Shown here: positions 16,076 through 24,467 of the stretch, piece by piece
How the letters are laid out: each line of letters opens with the position of its first letter
Numbering within the stretch: the stretch's first letter is position 1
Translations under genes and position numbers: made by a program
The notes under the pieces: generated by a model
Told to the model about the DNA's origin: nothing
Database searches by the model: none
Seen by the model: only the letters and a program-made list of their open reading frames with translations
Source of the DNA: Acinetobacter oleivorans DR1
Lineage (GTDB): Bacteria; Pseudomonadota; Gammaproteobacteria; Pseudomonadales; Moraxellaceae
Length of the DNA: 64,000 nt
Assembly: GCF_000196795.1 (NCBI RefSeq)
Contig: NC_014259.1
Location: 1,178,001-1,242,000 of the forward strand
Direction: 5' to 3'

Positions 16076-16687
16076 TTATGAAGTTGGACCATCAACGCGC
16101 TCAATATTTACTTTTGCAGTTCCAGCATTGGTAATACCAAGACGTTTAGCTGCACCGTAAGATAGGTCAAGTACACGATTGCCATGGAAAGGACCACGGT
16201 CATTTACTTTTACAACCACACTTTTACCATTGTCTTTATTCGTTACTCGAATGTAACAGTTCAACGGTAGGCTACGGTGAGCAGCAGTAAGAGCATTCAT
16301 ATCGAATGTGTCACCACTTGCTGTTTTGCGACCATGGAATTGACGACCATACCATGAAGCCATGCCAGTTTGGCTAAACTTACGAACAGTGTTTGAAGCT
16401 ACTGTGTTAAGTTTTTCAATCACTGAAGGCTCATCTTCAGGGATTTCAATTTTTGCTGCGATAGCTTGACGACGGATTTGATCGCCAGAACGTTCAGTGA
16501 TTGAAAGACTGTTAATGTTAGAAAAACGAGAATTAAAATTTTGAGTATCTTTACTCAATACACGAGCTGCTAAATTAGAACCATCTACATCACTATTTAA
16601 TGATGAAGATTGCACCATTTCAGCGTGCAATGGGGCTATGCTTAAACTAGCCGTCAGTGCAAGAACGTATTTCAGCGATAACTGCAT
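16076..16687 (-). CDS. rlpA: RlpA-like septal ring/lytic transglycosylase
   Basis: Periplasmic double-psi beta-barrel protein; RlpA enzymes cleave peptidoglycan strands stripped of peptides at the septum. The first 22 residues (MQLSLKYVLALTASLSIAPLHAE) are a signal peptide without a lipobox, unlike E. coli RlpA. The catalytic barrel spans about residues 110-200: GMASWYGRQFHGRKTASGD, then VVVKVNDRGPFHGNRVLDLSYGAAKRLG with the conserved Asp of NDRGP. No C-terminal SPOR domain is present, so localisation to denuded glycan is not assured. The ATG at 16687 follows AGGAG at 8 nt; a longer frame upstream lacks such a signal. It lies downstream of mltB and rodA. Confidence 0.9.
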   Translation of the reverse strand: MQLSLKYVLALTASLSIAPLHAEMVQSSSLNSDVDGSNLAARVLSKDTQNFNSRFSNINSLSITERSGDQIRRQAIAAKIEIPEDEPSVIEKLNTVASNTVRKFSQTGMASWYGRQFHGRKTASGDTFDMNALTAAHRSLPLNCYIRVTNKDNGKSVVVKVNDRGPFHGNRVLDLSYGAAKRLGITNAGTAKVNIERVDGPTS

Positions 16688-16963
16688 TTGTATAAACTCC
16701 TGAGAACATGTACTTTTTTCTTTCAGCGATTGACTGAAATTTAAAGTGAACATGTCTTATTATTCACTTTTGCAATTGCTACATTGGGGTGGATAATATT
16801 CATCGCTTACGGAGAGTGTCTAGTCTTTAACGAGAAATAGTTACAAAAAGGGCAAAAACTTACAGTTCTAGGTTAAAAAATAATCAAAAGTGTAACAGAA
16901 TATTAAATTTGTGCGTATTGTGATCTATTTAACAAAAATATTTATTGACTTTTACATAACTCA
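16688..16963. other. spacer between rlpA and mltB
   Basis: AT-rich region that must hold the rlpA promoter (minus strand). I see no ORF or clear operator in it. Confidence 0.4.
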
Positions 16964-16988
16964 TAAAAAAGCTAGCCTATCGGCTAGC
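16964..16988 (-). terminator. terminator overlapping the mltB stop codon
   Basis: GGCTAGC / GCTAGCC (16982-16988 and 16971-16977) with a tatc loop, followed on the minus strand by six Ts. The last codons and the TAG of mltB form part of the stem. Confidence 0.85.
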
Positions 16989-17978
16989 CACTTCAGTGCC
17001 TAATAACCATACAGCAGTAGCATACATACGGCTCTTATTATAGGTCGTAATCACTTGAAAATTCGGGTAAGTCAAATAGTAAATTGGACCATTATAGTCT
17101 TGTAATTGAATAACATTCACCATATCCAGATCATCAATTTTAACTAAAGGATTTAAAGGTGAAACCCCGAGTGTCTTTAATGCACCATATGGAAAAGGTT
17201 GAGTTAAATCTTTAGCAATAACACTCTCTGGATTTGACCCTGTATAACGTGCCATAAACCCGATAGGTTGATCGCGTTGCCATCCTTGTTTTGCTAAGTA
17301 ATTTGCGATTGAACCGATTGCATCTTCTGCAGAGTTTCTTAAATCGATGTGTCCATTACCATCATAATCGACCCCATATTTACTAATATTACTCGGCATA
17401 AATTGTGGATAGCCAATTGCACCTGCATAGGAACCTACAATACTACTTGTTGGGTAACCTTCTTTATAAGTCCATGCAATAAGAGCAGCAAGTTCATCAC
17501 CAAAATATTCAGCACGGCGAGGGTAGCCAAAAGCAAGTGTGGCTAATGCATCACGTGTAATAAATGAACCTTTATTTGCGCCATAACCTGTCTCAACACC
17601 CAAGATGCCCAAAATGACAGCTTGAGATACACCATATTGTTGTTCAGCACGGTTTAAAGCATCTGCATATTGGTTTTTAAAACGCACACCGCGTTGAATT
17701 GTTCCTTCAACCAAAAACATAGAACGATAGTCATACCAAGGTTTGCTTTCACCTGGACGAGTCATAATATTTAGAATGTTTGGTAAATTTTTTGCACCAT
17801 TCATAGCTGCATCAACTTGATCGCCACTTAACCCATAAGCGCTCATCGTTTTTTGTTTAAAATTTACATAATCAGGATGTGTTGCAAAATCGTTGGCCTG
17901 AGCGAAGTGACTTGTACTGATTAAACCAGTACATAAAGCAAGCATTTTTAAAGTTTTATTTAAGTGTTGAGACAACAT
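16977..17978 (-). CDS. mltB: lytic murein transglycosylase B
   Basis: Cleaves the MurNAc-GlcNAc bond of peptidoglycan non-hydrolytically, giving 1,6-anhydroMurNAc ends. The family motif VILGILGVETGYGANKGSF places the catalytic Glu at residue 129. SIVGSYAGAIGYPQFMPSN and GNGHIDLRNSAEDAIGSIANYL are conserved MltB blocks. Residues 1-28 are a signal peptide (ending FAQA) without a lipobox cysteine at the cleavage site, so the enzyme may be soluble in the periplasm. It starts 19 nt after rodA, so the two are probably co-transcribed with rodA first. Confidence 0.92.
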   Translation of the reverse strand: MLSQHLNKTLKMLALCTGLISTSHFAQANDFATHPDYVNFKQKTMSAYGLSGDQVDAAMNGAKNLPNILNIMTRPGESKPWYDYRSMFLVEGTIQRGVRFKNQYADALNRAEQQYGVSQAVILGILGVETGYGANKGSFITRDALATLAFGYPRRAEYFGDELAALIAWTYKEGYPTSSIVGSYAGAIGYPQFMPSNISKYGVDYDGNGHIDLRNSAEDAIGSIANYLAKQGWQRDQPIGFMARYTGSNPESVIAKDLTQPFPYGALKTLGVSPLNPLVKIDDLDMVNVIQLQDYNGPIYYLTYPNFQVITTYNKSRMYATAVWLLGTEVASR

Positions 17979-17997
17979 ATCGTTTTGAAATTCCAGA

Positions 17998-19140
17998 TTA
18001 TCGATGTGTATGAATGGACATGACTAAACCAAAGGTGGCCATTAAAGTAATAATAGCTGTTCCGCCATAACTCATAAAAGGTAAGGGAACACCTACTACA
18101 GGTAAAATACCACTGACCATTCCCGCATTTACAAATACATAAACAAAAAAAGACAAACCAAAGGCGCCAGCAACTAAACGTCCATAGTTATGGAAGCTTT
18201 GTAAACCGATTTGGAATGTTCTAAAAATAATAGCAAAATAAAGAATCACTAAAATAAGTACACCGATGAGCCCAAACTCTTCGGAGTACGCAGCAATAAT
18301 AAAGTCGGTATGACCTTCAGGCAAAAAGTGCAAATGTGATTGGGTACCTTCAAGAAAGCCTTTACCTGAAAAACCGCCAGAACCAATTGCAGTTTTAGAT
18401 TGAATAATATTCCAACCTGTACCGAGCGCATCTGCCTCTGGATCAAGTAACGTTAAAACCCTTTGACGTTGATAGTCGTGTAAAAGAAATTCCCAAGCAA
18501 TCGGAATAACCACTGCAGCACAGGCTCCCGCAGCACCGATCATACGCCACGATAGTCCACTTAAAAATAAAACAAATATACCGCTTGCTAATACTAAAAG
18601 TGATGTCCCTAAGTCAGGTTGTTCTGCAATCAGTAAAAAAGGAATACCAATTAACATTAATGATAAAACAACTTGTGAAAAACTAGGGGGAAGTGGTTTA
18701 CGTGCTAAAAACCAGGCAATCATCATGGGCATGCCGATTTTCATGAATTCACTGGGTTGGACACTTCCGAAACCCGGAATATCAATCCAGCGCTGAGCAC
18801 CCATTCGGACTTCACCAAATATCATGACTGCCAAAAGTGAAAATAAGCCAAATAAATAAAAATAGGGTGAAAAAGCTTGATAGACCTTTGGCGGAATTTG
18901 GGCTAGACCAAACATCACTAAAAAGCCAATACCAAAACTCATGGCTTGTTTACTCACTAACCCCACATCTTGTGCAGAAGCACTATATAGTACGGTTAAA
19001 CCTAATAGCGCATTTAAGAGCAGAAATAGGCATAGCCAAGGGTCAACATGGAGTTGTTGCCACTTTGATGGTTGCATAGCAGTGCTAAGACCATCTCGAG
19101 GAGCTTGGCGTAAAAATTTATATTGTGGACTAGGAGACAT
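17998..19140 (-). CDS. rodA: rod-shape protein RodA (SEDS glycosyltransferase)
   Basis: SEDS-family peptidoglycan polymerase of the elongasome, working with PBP2. 380 residues with ten predicted membrane helices. The family signature is seen in GFGSVQPSEFMKIGMPM and in LPEGHTDFIIAAYSEEFGLIG, which includes the catalytic Asp-containing loop, and in GVPLPFMSYGGTAIIT near the C-terminus. The gene is followed closely by mltB. PBP2 (mrdA) is not next to it in this window, which may end a larger cluster elsewhere. The start has only a weak ribosome binding site. Confidence 0.94.
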   Translation of the reverse strand: MSPSPQYKFLRQAPRDGLSTAMQPSKWQQLHVDPWLCLFLLLNALLGLTVLYSASAQDVGLVSKQAMSFGIGFLVMFGLAQIPPKVYQAFSPYFYLFGLFSLLAVMIFGEVRMGAQRWIDIPGFGSVQPSEFMKIGMPMMIAWFLARKPLPPSFSQVVLSLMLIGIPFLLIAEQPDLGTSLLVLASGIFVLFLSGLSWRMIGAAGACAAVVIPIAWEFLLHDYQRQRVLTLLDPEADALGTGWNIIQSKTAIGSGGFSGKGFLEGTQSHLHFLPEGHTDFIIAAYSEEFGLIGVLILVILYFAIIFRTFQIGLQSFHNYGRLVAGAFGLSFFVYVFVNAGMVSGILPVVGVPLPFMSYGGTAIITLMATFGLVMSIHTHR

Positions 19141-19227
19141 GCGGCGTTAACTAAGGTCAATCAGTGCTTGGCGCATGCTAACATAAACTTGGTTAATGGC
19201 AATGTATATCAATATTTTGCAATAAAA

Positions 19228-19249
19228 AAACCTAGCTTTCGCTAGGTTT
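19228..19249 (-). terminator. terminator after the 216-residue unknown gene
   Basis: Stem AAACCTAGC-tttc-GCTAGGTTT with a T-tract on the minus strand, 18 nt past the stop. It ends the yadGH-queF operon. Confidence 0.88.
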
Positions 19250-19267
19250 CCGATAGTCTATTTTTTA

Positions 19268-19918
19268 TTAGTTAAAGAATAAACCATCATGATATTCAGC
19301 CATCGCTTTTAGTTCAGTACGATTTAAGCTTGGAATCAATTTGTCGATCGCAATGTGAACAGCTTTTGTTACAGCTGCTGCACCAATATCGGCTGCTTTA
19401 CGTTTAATCATGCCAAGGTCTAATGTTTTATTAAAATCAGACATGAAGTGTTTAATCATGGCATCGCCGAATTGTTTATATAACTCAGCTAAAGCAGCTT
19501 TATTAATGTCATTGCCTGCTTCAAGCTCAGCAAAGTTATGCTTAAGGTTAGTCACTAAACCTGCATCTAAATTTACGCCTACTTTATATTGGCCTTGTGG
19601 GTCTTTAAATAAGCTTTTTTCAGAAAACTCTACTGACTGTTTAACCACATCATTTGGTGCTTTGCTTAACAATTGCTTTAAAAGAACAGCAACAGTTGAT
19701 TTGACATAGCCTGCTAGTTTTTCGGCAGTATCGCGCTTTTCACTTGCAGGAAAATGCTGAACTAACTGAATTAAGACATTATCAATAATCTCTTCATTAA
19801 GTTGTAAAGCAATCTTATCGCGAAGTGGATATAAAGGTTCGCTAGAATTTTTATTCGCAATTCCAGTTTGTATATCGTTCAATAAGCCTTCAGAAGGGGT
19901 AAAACCAAAAAACGGCAT
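19268..19918 (-). CDS. unknown 216-residue protein, last gene of the queF operon
   Basis: No family recognised. The protein is rich in Lys, Leu and Asp, has no signal peptide and no membrane span, and looks mainly alpha-helical, for example residues 170-195 and ADIGAAAVTKAVHIAIDKLIP. The repeated pattern of amphipathic helices suggests a cytoplasmic, possibly self-associating protein. It begins 23 nt after the queF stop and precedes a terminator, so it is probably in the yadG-yadH-queF operon. Its start ATG at 19918 follows GAGGATA. No function is assigned. Confidence 0.7.
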   Translation of the reverse strand: MPFFGFTPSEGLLNDIQTGIANKNSSEPLYPLRDKIALQLNEEIIDNVLIQLVQHFPASEKRDTAEKLAGYVKSTVAVLLKQLLSKAPNDVVKQSVEFSEKSLFKDPQGQYKVGVNLDAGLVTNLKHNFAELEAGNDINKAALAELYKQFGDAMIKHFMSDFNKTLDLGMIKRKAADIGAAAVTKAVHIAIDKLIPSLNRTELKAMAEYHDGLFFN

Positions 19919-19941
19919 GGTGTATCCTCAAATTATTCGTT

Positions 19942-20754
19942 TTATTGTCGTGCCAATCGAATCGGTTTTGGCATCCATGAAAGATCCGATACTCGGCAAG
20001 GGTTAATATCAAGTCCGCCGCGACGAGTATAAGTTGCATAAACCATCAGCTTCTCAGGCTCTAGATTTTGCCAAATATCGGCAAAGATCTGTTCAACACA
20101 CTGTTCGTGAAAGCCGTTATGCTGACGGTACGAGATAATATAAGCTAAAACACTACGATAACAAGGTTTTTTGCCTTTAAAACGAATAAAAACTGTACCC
20201 CAATCTGGCTGTCCCGTGACTGGACAGTTACTTCTCAAAAGATGAGAATACAGCTCAATTTCAACTTCTTCACCAGACTCATCTCGTTTTAAAAGAGTCG
20301 CATCAGGATGTTGCTCTAAACGTTCTGGCGCAAGGTCATCAATACAAATACCTTGAGGTTTAGAAATCTCTAAATCATCAACCTGAAATAAGGTTAATTC
20401 AACTTTTGCATCCGCAGCAGCTGAGAGATCTTTTTCAACCGTTCCAATGAATGACTCTTTCGAATCAAATTGAGTGAAATTAAGACTATTGAAGTAAAGT
20501 TTTAATGACTTTGACTCAATCAAATTCGGTGAAGAAGCGGGCAGTGTAATTCTGCCAATCGCAACTTGTGGAATACCATGAGCGTTTAACCATGAGATTT
20601 CAAAAACATGCCACCAATCTTTACCTTGGGTAATGCCTTCAATATGTGAATAGCTTTCACGAGACTGAGCACGGGCAATTGGAAACAAAACATCAGGTTG
20701 ATAATTAGTTGGATATTGGGTTTCTTTACCCAATAAAGACTGTTCGACACTCAT
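19942..20754 (-). CDS. queF: NADPH-dependent 7-cyano-7-deazaguanine reductase
   Basis: Reduces preQ0 to preQ1 in queuosine biosynthesis. It is the long, two-domain (YqfM-like) form of 270 residues. The QueF motif ESKSLKLYFNSLN (residues 80-92) binds NADPH, and the catalytic Cys177 and Asp184 occur in SNCPVTGQPDWGTV. It overlaps yadH by 4 nt and is followed closely by the unknown gene. Other queuosine genes (queCDE, tgt) are not in the window. preQ1-sensing riboswitches are not apparent here; control presumably comes from the operon's promoter upstream of yadG. Confidence 0.95.
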   Translation of the reverse strand: MSVEQSLLGKETQYPTNYQPDVLFPIARAQSRESYSHIEGITQGKDWWHVFEISWLNAHGIPQVAIGRITLPASSPNLIESKSLKLYFNSLNFTQFDSKESFIGTVEKDLSAAADAKVELTLFQVDDLEISKPQGICIDDLAPERLEQHPDATLLKRDESGEEVEIELYSHLLRSNCPVTGQPDWGTVFIRFKGKKPCYRSVLAYIISYRQHNGFHEQCVEQIFADIWQNLEPEKLMVYATYTRRGGLDINPCRVSDLSWMPKPIRLARQ

Positions 20755-21524
20755 TCACGCATTCCTGAACCACGAGCAAGTAAATAGTAAGCAATTCCGT
20801 AAAGTACAACACAGCATGATGTCACAATGATTAAAGAGAATGAAACATTCACATCGCTATGACCTAAAATGCCGAAACGGAAAGCATTAACCATATAAAC
20901 AATAGGGTTAATTAAAGAAAGTTTTTGCCAAAAAGGACCAAGTGCACTAATGGCATAAAACACACCACCTAAGTAGGTGAGTGGAGTAAGTACAAATGTT
21001 GGAATAATAGAAATATCATCAAATGATTTTGCATAGACTGCATTAATAAAACCACCTAATGAGAAAAGAACCGACGTAATTAAGACTGTATATATAGTTA
21101 CGAACCAGTTGTGTATGAAAAGGTCAGTAAAGAACATGCTCATTGCAGTCACAATAGCACCCACTAATACACCACGACAAATACCGCCAATTACATAGCC
21201 CCATAAAATGATATGGAGTGGCACGGGACTCATGATAAGTTCTTCAATGCTTTTTTGAAATTTCACACTAAAGAAACTTGAAGAAACGTTGGCATAACTA
21301 TTGGTAATGACCGCCATCATAATTAAGCCGGGCACAATAAATTGCATGTAGCTCACGCCACCCATTTGTCCAATGCGTGAACCCACCAAATTACCGAAAA
21401 TGACAAAGTACAAACTCATTGTAATCGCAGGTGGTAATAGGGTTTGTGGCCAAATGCGTAGAAAACGGCGTACTTCTTTACGAACGATGGTCCAGAGAGC
21501 AATTTGCAGTTGGCTAAAATTCAT
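20751..21524 (-). CDS. yadH: ABC-2 type exporter permease (YadH-like)
   Basis: 257-residue membrane protein with about six spans, of the ABC-2 family, typical length for E. coli YadH. The segments LPPAITMSLYFVIFGNLVGSRIG and FVLTPLTYLGGVFYAISALGPFW carry the conserved ABC-2 signature around residue 180. It overlaps yadG and queF by 4 nt each (ATGA-type junctions), giving a tightly coupled unit. With YadG it forms an exporter whose substrate is unknown; family members include drug and polysaccharide exporters. Confidence 0.88.
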   Translation of the reverse strand: MNFSQLQIALWTIVRKEVRRFLRIWPQTLLPPAITMSLYFVIFGNLVGSRIGQMGGVSYMQFIVPGLIMMAVITNSYANVSSSFFSVKFQKSIEELIMSPVPLHIILWGYVIGGICRGVLVGAIVTAMSMFFTDLFIHNWFVTIYTVLITSVLFSLGGFINAVYAKSFDDISIIPTFVLTPLTYLGGVFYAISALGPFWQKLSLINPIVYMVNAFRFGILGHSDVNVSFSLIIVTSCCVVLYGIAYYLLARGSGMRE

Positions 21525-22456
21525 TTTGCCTCTCCTTCAAGATTTTTCTCGACCATTTTGACAAATAACTCTTCTAAACGGTTCGATTTATTACGCATAC
21601 TACGAACACGAATACCTTGAGATTCTAATAGCTGGAATAGGTCATTTAATGTATGCGCTCTATCCATCGTTACTTCTAATGTATTGCTATCGATTAAGTT
21701 AAACTTTACACCAATAATATTTAACTGAAGCGGCCCAATCGGTTCGGCTAAATCGAAGATAAATGATTCTTCATTGAGCTGATTAAGGAAGTTCTTCATG
21801 CTGGTATCTTCTTTAATTACACCGCGGTCAATAATCGCAATTTGACGACACAACATTTCTGCTTCTTCTAAATAGTGGGTCGTTAAAATAATAGAAGTAC
21901 CGCTTTCGTTCATTTCAGTCAGAAAGTCCCACATAGAACGGCGTAATTCAATATCTACACCAGCAGTAGGTTCATCTAAAATAAGAAGTTTAGGCTCATG
22001 CATCATGGCACGGGCAATCATTAGACGACGCTTCATACCACCAGACAGCATACGTGCTTGTATATTACGTTTTTCCCACAGGCCGAGCTTTTCTAAATAA
22101 TGTTCAGCACGTTTTTCTGCAATCTTTTTATGGATGCCGTAATAGCCAGCTTGAGTGACTAAAATATCGAATGTTTTTTCAAACTGTCCAAAGTTAAATT
22201 CTTGAGGAACGACACCAAGCTGCTGCTTTGCCAGAGATGGATGTGTATCGAGATTATGCCCAAAAATCTCAACTGTTCCTGAGGTTTTTTTCGTGAGGGA
22301 GCTGATAATACCAATGGTTGTTGATTTGCCGGCACCATTTGGGCCTAACAACGCATAAAATTCACCTTCAGGCACAGTGAGGTTAATACCTTTTAACGCC
22401 TGAAAACCATTACGATATGTTTTGGACAAATCTCTTAAAACCAAAGCATCAGTCAT
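21521..22456 (-). CDS. yadG: ABC transporter ATPase (YadG-like)
   Basis: 311-residue ATPase. Walker A is GPNGAGKST near residue 40, the signature loop is LSGGMKRR and Walker B is LLILDEPTAGVD. The last ~90 residues form an extra domain typical of ABC-2-linked ATPases (DLAEPIGPLQLNII). It is the first gene of the operon yadG-yadH-queF-unknown, overlapping yadH by 4 nt. Homology to E. coli YadG is recognisable; the transported substrate is not known. Confidence 0.9.
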   Translation of the reverse strand: MTDALVLRDLSKTYRNGFQALKGINLTVPEGEFYALLGPNGAGKSTTIGIISSLTKKTSGTVEIFGHNLDTHPSLAKQQLGVVPQEFNFGQFEKTFDILVTQAGYYGIHKKIAEKRAEHYLEKLGLWEKRNIQARMLSGGMKRRLMIARAMMHEPKLLILDEPTAGVDIELRRSMWDFLTEMNESGTSIILTTHYLEEAEMLCRQIAIIDRGVIKEDTSMKNFLNQLNEESFIFDLAEPIGPLQLNIIGVKFNLIDSNTLEVTMDRAHTLNDLFQLLESQGIRVRSMRNKSNRLEELFVKMVEKNLEGEAK

Positions 22457-22573
22457 GAAATTCTCACATTATGAAAGAGGGGTATATTTTGAGCGATAAT
22501 GATTAATAAACCAAGTAAAATAGTCGGAATTTTATAAAATTGAGATAAATTTATGAAGTTATTATATAAAAGC

Positions 22574-22650
22574 TGGTGCGCCCGGCGGGGATCGAACCCA
22601 CGACCCCAGGTTTCGGAAACCTGTACTCTATCCAACTGAGCTACGAGCGC
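22574..22650 (-). tRNA. tRNA-Arg (CCG)
   Basis: Full cloverleaf on the minus strand. The acceptor stem GCGCTCG pairs with CGGGCGC (one U-G pair), D-arm GCTC-AGTTGGATA-GAG(T), anticodon stem CAGGT/ACCTG with loop TTCCGAA, so anticodon CCG reading CGG. T-arm GTGGGTTCGATCCCC. The 3' CCA is encoded (22574-22576). It stands alone, with no integrase or duplicated 3' end nearby that would mark it as an integration site. Confidence 0.95.
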
Positions 22651-22751
22651 ATGCGTGGGGCACATCATAGGAAAAAAACACTGGCAGGTAAAGCACGAAA
22701 TACGTGCCAAGTGACTTTAATGCTTAATTAAACAGCAAGTTGTTCAATATT

Positions 22752-23384
22752 TTATATACTTTCTTGAAGAAGCTGAATTGAATAGTTAATTGTACGTAAA
22801 GCACTTGCAAGTTCCTGAGGGGGAATGCGTGATTCTTGTAAATTTGTAATCCAGTGTATCTGATATAATTTAAGTTCTTGTATTGTAGTCGTTTTCTCTA
22901 TTCTTTGAACAAGTGGTTTAGTCATTAGTCCGCAATAACTGCTAAGCGTTTTCATCATTAATAGTTGTATTTCTTCGAAAGAAAGAGCCTTAGAAGATAT
23001 TACTGGTTGAAAATATGTAGTACTGGACTGATCTAAAGTTTTTTGCTCGGAAAGCTGGATTTCTCCAACAAGATTCGGGGAATGTGCTATGGAGCTACCA
23101 ATAGATTCTTTTTGATTTTCTTCTACTTTATTTATTTGTGAGGTTTTTAAAATAATTTCTTCATCAGTTAATGTTTCTGTAGAGGCAGCTGGGGCAATAA
23201 GTTCTAAGTCGACAAGTTGTTGAATCAATTCCGGAGAAGCAATGCGTTTTTTAAATTCACCATTTAAGTTTTGAAAATCCTCATGGTCTATCAAGAGTAA
23301 TAAACGCCTTTGTTTTGCATTTAAAACAATATTGCGTTGTTGAAGTGCAACTCTTCCTAAATTGGTTCTATAAAAACCAGCCAT
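22752..23384 (-). CDS. unknown 210-residue protein, possible N-terminal winged-helix-like domain
   Basis: No family recognised. Residues 10-70 (VALQQRNIVLNAKQRRLLLLIDHED, then ELIQQLVDLELIAP) have the spacing of a helical DNA-binding-like domain with a basic QRN/KQRR patch. Residues 70-120 are a polar, Ser/Glu/Gln-rich linker. The C-terminal ~80 residues are helical (LSFEEIQLLMMKTLSSYCGLMTK). No signal peptide or membrane span. It is separated from tRNA-Arg by about 100 nt and from exoX by about 150 nt, so probably transcribed alone. A regulator-like role is a guess. Confidence 0.65.
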   Translation of the reverse strand: MAGFYRTNLGRVALQQRNIVLNAKQRRLLLLIDHEDFQNLNGEFKKRIASPELIQQLVDLELIAPAASTETLTDEEIILKTSQINKVEENQKESIGSSIAHSPNLVGEIQLSEQKTLDQSSTTYFQPVISSKALSFEEIQLLMMKTLSSYCGLMTKPLVQRIEKTTTIQELKLYQIHWITNLQESRIPPQELASALRTINYSIQLLQESI

Positions 23385-23531
23385 TATGTTTCCCCAATAT
23401 ATACATAAATCAGACTGTTCAATTTTCTGAGTTGAACAGTGCTGTTTTTAATAAAATATAAATGGGGTTAACCATAAAACTCAAAAATGACAATATGATG
23501 AAGAATTGATGAATATCATCTATTTAAGTCA

Positions 23532-24218
23532 TTAAAGTACACTTTCTAATGCTTTGCGAAGGTAAATATCAAGCTCATCTTGGCGTAATAACCATTGAAT
23601 ATAGTCTTTAGGAAGTTCAGCAATTGCTGTGCCTTTATGCTTACCAAAGTTAACCGTTGTGGGGATACGTGCTTCTTCAGAAACTCGGTATAGCTCTTCA
23701 ATATCTTGAATATTTAAATGATAGACAATATGCATCAAAATATTAGCAGTCAAAATAATATCTGCATCGGCACGGTGTGCACCTTTGAGTAATTCACGAG
23801 CTTTACTGCTGCCTTGAGAAATCATATAGATGAGGGCGGAGATATTATGTGCTTCTGCTTCAGGCCAAACTTTACGCGCTAAAGCTAAAGTACAAATCGG
23901 TTTAATATTCGATACATCTACACCGCAACGCGCAATTGCGGCAATATCGTAATCAATATTGTGACCAATAATATAAGTCGTGCTCTCTGGTAATTTAAAC
24001 GTTTTATAGTGAGGCTGGTTTTCTAAATCTGACTCTAATATATGGTGAACTGCCATAGCGGCGTAGGAAATAGGGGCACCGACTTGATAGAGCTGATCAA
24101 ACAATTTGCTTTTATCTAAGGTGAGCTTGCCTTCATTAATTTCGATCGGGGCATATGCAATTTCAATAGGCAAACCATTTAGTGTATGTGTTTCTGTATC
24201 TAAAATAATGGTTTGCAT
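23532..24218 (-). CDS. exoX: exodeoxyribonuclease X (DnaQ-like 3'-5' exonuclease)
   Basis: DEDD-family exonuclease acting on single-stranded DNA ends. Exo I motif is IILDTETHTLNG (Asp and Glu), Exo II is IGHNIDYDIAAI, and Exo III is GAHRADADI. The C-terminal ~45 residues (NFGKHKGTAIAELPKDYIQWLLRQ) form the short DUF3820-type module also seen at the end of E. coli ExoX. The ATG at 24218 follows AAAGGG at 6-7 nt; a longer frame from 24242 contains that site and is rejected. Length, 228 residues, is close to E. coli ExoX (220). Confidence 0.85.
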   Translation of the reverse strand: MQTIILDTETHTLNGLPIEIAYAPIEINEGKLTLDKSKLFDQLYQVGAPISYAAMAVHHILESDLENQPHYKTFKLPESTTYIIGHNIDYDIAAIARCGVDVSNIKPICTLALARKVWPEAEAHNISALIYMISQGSSKARELLKGAHRADADIILTANILMHIVYHLNIQDIEELYRVSEEARIPTTVNFGKHKGTAIAELPKDYIQWLLRQDELDIYLRKALESVL

Positions 24219-24467
24219 AACTGGCCCTTTAAACAATAACAAGTAGCTATGAATGGTAACAGTTGGCTATCTACTTTAAAACATGAAGTGAGGCTATAAA
24301 GTAGCGAGAACGTCAATTTATATTAAAAATAAAGTTTTCATAGATTAATTTCATCCAATAGAACTTGCGAAAAATAAAGATTAGGCGTAATTGTTTTTAA
24401 GACATTAGAAAATGTTGATTAAAAAACTAAAGCAAAACAAAAATGGAATTTAAGGGAAGATATACCA
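24219..24467. other. divergent promoter region of exoX and the lipase gene
   Basis: About 250 nt between two divergent genes, AT-rich. It must hold both promoters. No operator-like dyad is obvious. Confidence 0.35.

Noticed and set aside
22574..22650. tRNA-Arg as an attachment site for an island
   Set aside because: No integrase, no repeat of the tRNA 3' end and no change of composition in the adjacent genes.
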